The notes under the pieces: generated by a model
Told to the model about the DNA's origin: nothing
What the model saw: only the letters and a program-made list of their open reading frames with translations
Databases searched by the model: none
Part shown: one piece after another, positions 58,601 through 64,000 of the stretch
Layout: each line of letters starts with the position of its first letter
Numbering within the stretch: the first letter of the stretch is position 1
DNA from: Plantago major
Taxonomy: Eukaryota > Streptophyta > Magnoliopsida > Lamiales > Plantaginaceae
DNA length: 64,000 nucleotides
Assembly (NCBI GenBank): GCA_026545765.1
Contig: CM048844.1
Coordinates: 18,360,237 to 18,424,236, forward strand
Direction of reading: 5' to 3'
Translations under genes and position numbers: made by a program

Positions 58601-61600
58601 ATCCTTTCTTATGCTGTACTCTTCTACATACCCCTCTGCTTTAAGGTTCACTATCTAGGTTATGTAATGTAATCTATTTATGCAGGTCAGTATATGTCCC
58701 CTTACGATCCTGATGAGGGCCCTTCAGTTACAGGATGGAGAGTTCAACGTTGGGAATCATCAGTTGAGGATGTTGTGATCCATCAGATATTTGGAAACCT
58801 TAATTCAAGTTTTGGCGGCCAGGCTCCTAAGCAGACTGTCTGGGCGAGTAAAGTGCTTAAATGCATTCCAGCTTCGACGGAGTTTCTTGGTCCAGGAGTA
58901 ATGTCCCCTGCATCAACTTGTGATGGGAAAAGTACTCCTGAATCAGGTGCTGAGGTTGCCACGAGGGTCAGTTTTGATCCTTTCGATCTGCCTAGTGATA
59001 TCAGAACTCTAGCTCGGATCGTATATTCTGCTCATGGTGGTGAAATTGCTGTTGCTTTTCTACAAGGTGGGGTTCACGTCTTTTCTGGTGCAGACTACAC
59101 AGCTGTTGATAGTTACCAGATAAATGTTGGAGCTGCAATTGCTGCACCTGCCTTCTCTTCTACAAGTTGCTGTTCAGCTTCTGTTTGGCATGACAACATC
59201 AAGGATTGCAGTATATTAAAAATTATCCGTGTCCTGCCTCCTCCAGTCCCCCGCAGTCAAGCGAAAGCTAATGCTGCAACATGGGAACGGGCTATTGCTG
59301 AGAGGTACATAAGTTGCATGTTTCAGGATAAAAATCTTGACTAACTTAAAACACATTTATATGCAAACAGGCATGTAAGTGTATGGGTGTCTTTGCCAAT
59401 CAATGCCAATGTTAGTAACTTATGTCAAAGTATCTGAAATTTACCAGTGTGAATCAGTTTATATTTTGCTGGTTGTATGCCCCCACTAAACTATCCATTT
59501 TTTAAATGTGGGCAGGTTTTGGTGGAGTCTTCTGGTTGGAGTTGATTGGTGGGATGCTGTTGGCTGTACACAGAGTGCTGCAGAGGATGGAATTGGTAGG
59601 AATGTTGTCTTGATGATGCTATCATGCCTTTTTATTTACTGTTTTGAAGCCACATGCTTGTCCTTTATTGGCCAAATACAGCTGGGCCAAGGGGGCATGA
59701 ATGAACATGTAGTGAAGTAAGAATTAGTACGTCAAGTCAGTCAGTATCAGGACTATATCGTCTATAATGCATTATTATTCTTTTCTTCTACACAGAACGC
59801 GATAGGACTACTTCTGTAGCTTCTATTATTATGTTCATCTGGATGATCAATAAATTTGGGGTTTATTCTTGCTAATCCAAGTAAAATTTGAGAATTCAAT
59901 GAACGTACTTGTGTTTATCCTTTTCATGATGTCTTGCATTCATTGATTGTGTTCCTCTTACTTATTACTTGAAACACTACTAGTGCAGTTTTATTGAATA
60001 GTGTCATTGATGTATTGGATGTTTAAATTTGAGAATTCGATGAACGTACTTGTGTTTATCCATTTCATGCCGTCTTGCATTCATCGATTGTGTTCCTCTT
60101 ACTTATTCCTTGATACTGTACTATTGCAGTTTCATTGAATAGTGTCATTGCTGTATTGGATGCTGATTTCCACTCTCTTCCTTCTAAACAACACAGACAG
60201 CAGTATGGGCCTGTAAGTTGCTATTTTAATGCCACAGGATGCGCTCGAACTAGTTACTCCTGAAATATTAAGCATTTTGTTTTCACAATACAGAGCTTAG
60301 ACAGAATCAAATGTCGGCTACTAGAAGGTACAACTGCACAGGAGGTTAGGGCAATGGTTCTTGATATGCAAGCAAGGCTGTTGCTGGACATGCTTGGTAA
60401 AGGAATCGAGTCTGCATTGATTAATCCTTCAGCCTTAGTGCAAGAACCTTGGCAAGCATCCGGTGAAACATTATCTGGTATAGATCCTGAAGCAATGGCT
60501 GTTGAACCTACACTTGTTTTCAGCATCCAGGTATCCTTTTTCATTGGTTGTTGCACTTTTCTCGACTTCTGTAAATAATCTCATTCATTATTGATTGGAA
60601 AACTCGACTGTGTTTGACACTGTCATGTTACAGGCCTACGTTGATGCAGTCCTTGATCTAGCATCACATTTTATTACACGTCTGAGAAGATATGCAAGTT
60701 TCTGCCGTACATTGGCAACTCATGCTGCTACTTCAGGCACAGGTGGTACCCGTAATGTTGTCACAAGCCCCACCCAGAGTACGTCAACCCCAGCTGCAGC
60801 ACAAGGTGAGTACTGGGTATTATACACTCTGGTTGCACGTATGCTTGTAGTATTATTTAATATTGTTTGCTACCTTTTCTTTGGGAAAATAGGTGGACCT
60901 GCGAGCTCCACTGGCAGTACTCAGATGCAGGCTTGGGTACAAGGAGCTATTGCCAAGATTAGCAGCACAAGTGATGGTGTTCCAAATGCAGCCCCGAATC
61001 CTATAAGTGGCAATTCTAGCATTATGCCAATCAGTATTAATACCGGAACCTTCCCGGGAACTCCTGCTGTTAGACTCGTAGGGGATTGTCATTTCCTTCA
61101 CCGATTATGCCAGCTACTACTGTTCTGTTTTTTCTTCAGAAGAACACAATTACCCCGATACATCACGAATGGTCAAAGAAATGCTGATTCAAAATCTCAA
61201 CCTGGACTCCCTGGAAAATCTGAAGAAACCAACTCAGTCGCTGCGAAACCAGCATCAACTATGGTTAGAACAGAAAATGGTCAGGTTGTAAATGTGGCGA
61301 AGGGAACTGAAGAAGGCCCGACTAGCCGATCGAGATTGGGTTCTGGCAATGCTGGTCAAGGGTATACATTTGAAGAGGTAAGCAGTTATACTATTTTTCC
61401 TCGACTTGACTTAATTAAGTTTATGGATACTGAAAAGGGGAAGGAGGAACTTACAAGTAATTGCCATACCTTCGAAGTGTCATATGAATTACACTGTCTT
61501 CGTTATTCGAAATGAATGGCTTGGACATGCATGATAGGGTCTCCAACATATAACCTGGGTCCTGGGAATTAGCTTAATCACTGGTAAACATGAAAACTGA

Positions 61601-63176
61601 GTGAAATGGCATGTATAATGGTTTAGTTACATGTTGGTGCTATAGCTGTCCTTGGATGGTTGCTGCAGGGTGCTTTGAGAAGTCATTGCAATTTTGTATT
61701 CCTTTGTAACCTTCGGGTCACACATTTACATGCAGGTGAAAGTCCTCTTTCTTATTCTTATGGACCTTTGTCGAAGAACATCAGGTTTGCCGCATCACTT
61801 ACCCGTTTCCCAGGTGGGAAGCAGCAATATCCAAATCCGGCTTCATGTTATCGATGGAAACTATACTGTGTTACCTGAGGTTGTAGAAGCATCACTTGGC
61901 CCTCATATGCAGGTACACTGCCTTTTTAACAGACATTTACTTGATAAATTCCTCTGATGCTGGCAATAACTTTTTTGTGTGGTATCTTATGAAAATTTCT
62001 TTATCTTTTCAATGCATGATTTAGTTCCGCATAGGATCTTTAGTACTTCCTTCTTGATGCAGAATATGCCCAGACCTAGAGGTGCAGATGCTGCTGGTCT
62101 TCTTCTCCGTGAACTGGAACTCCATCCTCCAGCTGAAGAATGGCACAAGAGAAATATGTTTGGTGGACCTTGGTCTGATCCAGACGATGCGAGTCTTTCT
62201 GATGATGGTACAAATAGTAGCTCAATGGATTTGCTTGAATTGGGCTCATCTGATAAGGGTAATCTTTATAGTGGAGCCTACAGCCTGTGGCCAAGAAAAC
62301 GTAGGTTATCTGAACGGGATGCAGCATTTGGATTGAACACCTCGGTGGGCCTTGGATCATATTATGGTATAATGGGATCTCGGAGAGATGTTGTAACAGC
62401 TGTGTGGAAAACAGGACTTGAAGGGGTGTGGTATAAGGTATGCTATCTGTTCTCTGACTAGCATGAAGCACAAACTGCAGTTGTGTTTATCTGTTAGCTT
62501 CTCTAGGATTGTTGAATGTGCCTTGCTGAATGTGCATAATTCAAGTCCATTGAATAGAAACAGTTAGTGTTGGGAAGAGAACTGTAGCTTTGAATTCTAA
62601 GTTCCTATAAGCATGGTAACTGCTCTTTGAAGTCGTATAAATTGTTTTCCCCCATTCCTGATGAATTCATGAATAACAATTAACAGTTGTGGGTGCCTTT
62701 CTTTATTCTCCCTGCTTGGTGTTGAATTTATGGTGTCACATCTTGAAACGTTCCCCTCAACTGTTAGTATCTTGAATAATATAGAATTCTTGGCAGAAAT
62801 GTAATGTTATTATGCATATTTAAAGAACATATGAGATGGCACAGGCGCATAGTTTTGTAGAAAACCTAAACCCATTTGCTTTACTGTGCTGAATTGTTGG
62901 TTAAAGCATCAGACTCACATTAAAGAGCTATTTCACAAGTTGACAAACTTTATGCCCTCCACGCAATTTAAGAATCAAGTAAAATTATATCTCTGATATG
63001 TTATCTTATACCCAAATCTTCTGATGCAGTGCATAAGATGCTTAAGGCAAACGTGTGCATTCACTTCACCAGGTAGTGGCAGTTCTACCAATCAGAATGA
63101 GAAAGAAATGTGGTGGATCAGCCGCTGGGCTTTTGGCTGTCCTATGTGTGGTGGGACATGGGTTCGGGTCGTATAG
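55692..63176 (+). CDS. MED16: Mediator complex tail subunit 16 (MED16/SFR6)
   Basis: Sixteen exons join in frame: 55692-55975, 56054-56122, 56723-56811, 56970-57082, 57175-57276, 57367-57451, 57993-58589, 58686-59304, 59516-59595, 60130-60212, 60294-60530, 60634-60805, 60893-61377, 61736-61912, 62063-62437 and 63030-63176, giving 1237 aa. Recognisable segments: an acidic Ser/Pro-rich N-terminus, WCGKLNAIACAS, QFMEWSPASCSRALLIANF (WD40-like), WPNFLCVCSVFSSGSVQLHW, AGVPIVNPSTVVVWEV, FWWSLLVGVDWWDAVGCTQS, MVLDMQARLLLDMLGKGIES, SLWPRKRRLSERDAAFG and the C-terminus CPMCGGTWVRVV. Family knowledge: a nuclear tail-module subunit linking activators to RNA polymerase II, needed for cold acclimation (SFR6), salicylate/jasmonate defence and iron responses. 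Length is near the Arabidopsis protein. Intron 9 carries a tandem duplication with a decoy acceptor. Confidence 0.96.
59884..60162 (+). repeat. Tandem duplication spanning a MED16 intron-exon junction
   Basis: Two units with period 141 bp (about 59884-60021 and 60025-60162) share TTTGAGAATTC-ATGAACG, TACTTGTGTTTATCC, GATTGTGTTCCTCTTACTTA, GTGCAG or TTGCAG, and TTGAATAGTGTCATTG. The second unit contains the real acceptor and first about 33 bases of exon 10. The first is a decoy acceptor (CAG ending at 59988) whose exon copy meets an in-frame TAA at 60024-60026. Confidence 0.93.
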
Positions 63177-64000
63177 AATTTATAGGGAATCATTCTTAGA
63201 TACTGTCAGTTGCGGAAGCTATATAATGTTGTTTACATCATGCATTACTAGCTGTACGTGAAGTTAATGTACAAAATAATCGTGAGAGAACACTTATAGC
63301 TGGAAAGCTACTCAAATGGTGTAGGTTTATGGAATGTATGTGAGACAGTGAGAGGTCTATACAAGTTTTGTATATCTATCAGAAACTGATGTAATTGTTA
63401 ACAAATGTAGTCTTTGGTTTCTTTCAAGTTGTAACTACATGGATTTAGGTAGTGTTTGAGGCTTCTACTATCTATGCTTTCAATAATTAATGAGCATTGT
63501 GACATCGACTTGTTCTCTGGTCTTTGTAACGAAGTATTTTTTTGAATTTTTTTTACGAATTATCGGGGAAATTTAGAAATGTCTGATTTTTCATGAAATC
63601 GGGCGAACTGTTTGATCAGTGGATAATGATTACATGTACTGGTTCACTTTAATCTTATCACGCTCAGTGCTTCCACATATATGGGGTGAACTGTTTTGAA
63701 ACTTCATGTGGATTAAAAGTTTGTCAATTTAAGCGATTAATCAAATTATTAAATTCTCTTTTGAGGGACAATTACATAGTCATACATTCTCGTGAAATTC
63801 AGCCAGTAAAATATTTAAAATTAAGTCCTACACTTTATATTATTAGAATATTAGGTACACTCGTCCAATTTATTACGTGTCTTTCCTTAGTGAGTAGAAA
63901 AATGTCATATGTAATACGGTTTGTTAGACTCCGGTCTCACCCTCGGTGGTTTCACCCTCTCACTGTAGTAGTGGGACCCACAGACCCCAGTTCCACTGCT
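63177..64000. other. 3' UTR of MED16 and downstream DNA
   Basis: No further gene seen. The last about 75 bases are more GC-rich than the rest (CTCCGGTCTCACCCTCGG) and may begin another feature beyond the window. Confidence 0.4.

Noticed and set aside
59508-59720. 70-codon frame running past MED16 exon 9
   Set aside because: It is exon 9 read through its donor site at 59596 into the intron; the spliced model restores the MED16 frame.
1-64000. CRISPR arrays, operons, rRNA or phage-like systems
   Set aside because: No regularly spaced short repeats or clustered uninterrupted ORFs; intron-containing genes and plant transposons throughout.

Overview
The window is nuclear DNA from a flowering plant, most likely a eudicot. 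The plant-specific protein families, GT-AG introns with T-rich 3' ends, Stowaway-type MITEs beginning CTCCCTCC, Copia and Gypsy LTR elements and AT-rich intergenic DNA all agree. I cannot name the species.

Layout, left to right. A LINE fragment and a MITE (1-852) precede an intact ten-exon SEC12-like/PHF1-family gene (1325-7727). Its last intron is expanded by a long inverted-repeat transposon. From 7.7 to 15.2 kb lies a repeat field: a hAT-like relic carrying three MITEs, an approximately 880-bp near-perfect hairpin (10128-11005), the last two exons of a hAT transposase, a GC-rich hAT end, and an unrecognised 335-codon ORF. A Copia element on the minus strand fills 15256-19904, with LTRs differing at 2 of 151 bases and target duplication ATGCA. 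From 20216 to 29398 a gutted Gypsy-type element contains, inside its two LTRs, two nested MITEs, a Mutator-like element and a complete plus-strand Copia element. The insertion order can be read because each LTR serves as the empty site for insertions in the other.

The right half is gene-rich: a polyol-transporter gene of PLT4 type (30640-32740, minus), a LINE tail, a second hairpin-bearing element, three tandem cation/H+ antiporter (CHX) genes of 795 codons each (36724-50506), a broken epoxide-hydrolase-like gene (51772-53169), and a complete 16-exon MED16 gene encoding a Mediator tail subunit (55692-63176).

The genes do not form a pathway or operon. The strongest leads are: (1) a 141-bp-period tandem duplication in MED16 that copies an intron 3' end plus the start of an exon and creates a decoy acceptor followed by an in-frame stop; (2) two hairpin-containing elements with related ends; (3) a long identical tract between CHX copies 2 and 3, while copy 1 has lost residues shared by the others; (4) frame breaks in both Copia elements and in the hydrolase that are largely one-base losses in short homopolymers, so some apparent decay may be assembly error. 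I found no convincing new multi-gene system.
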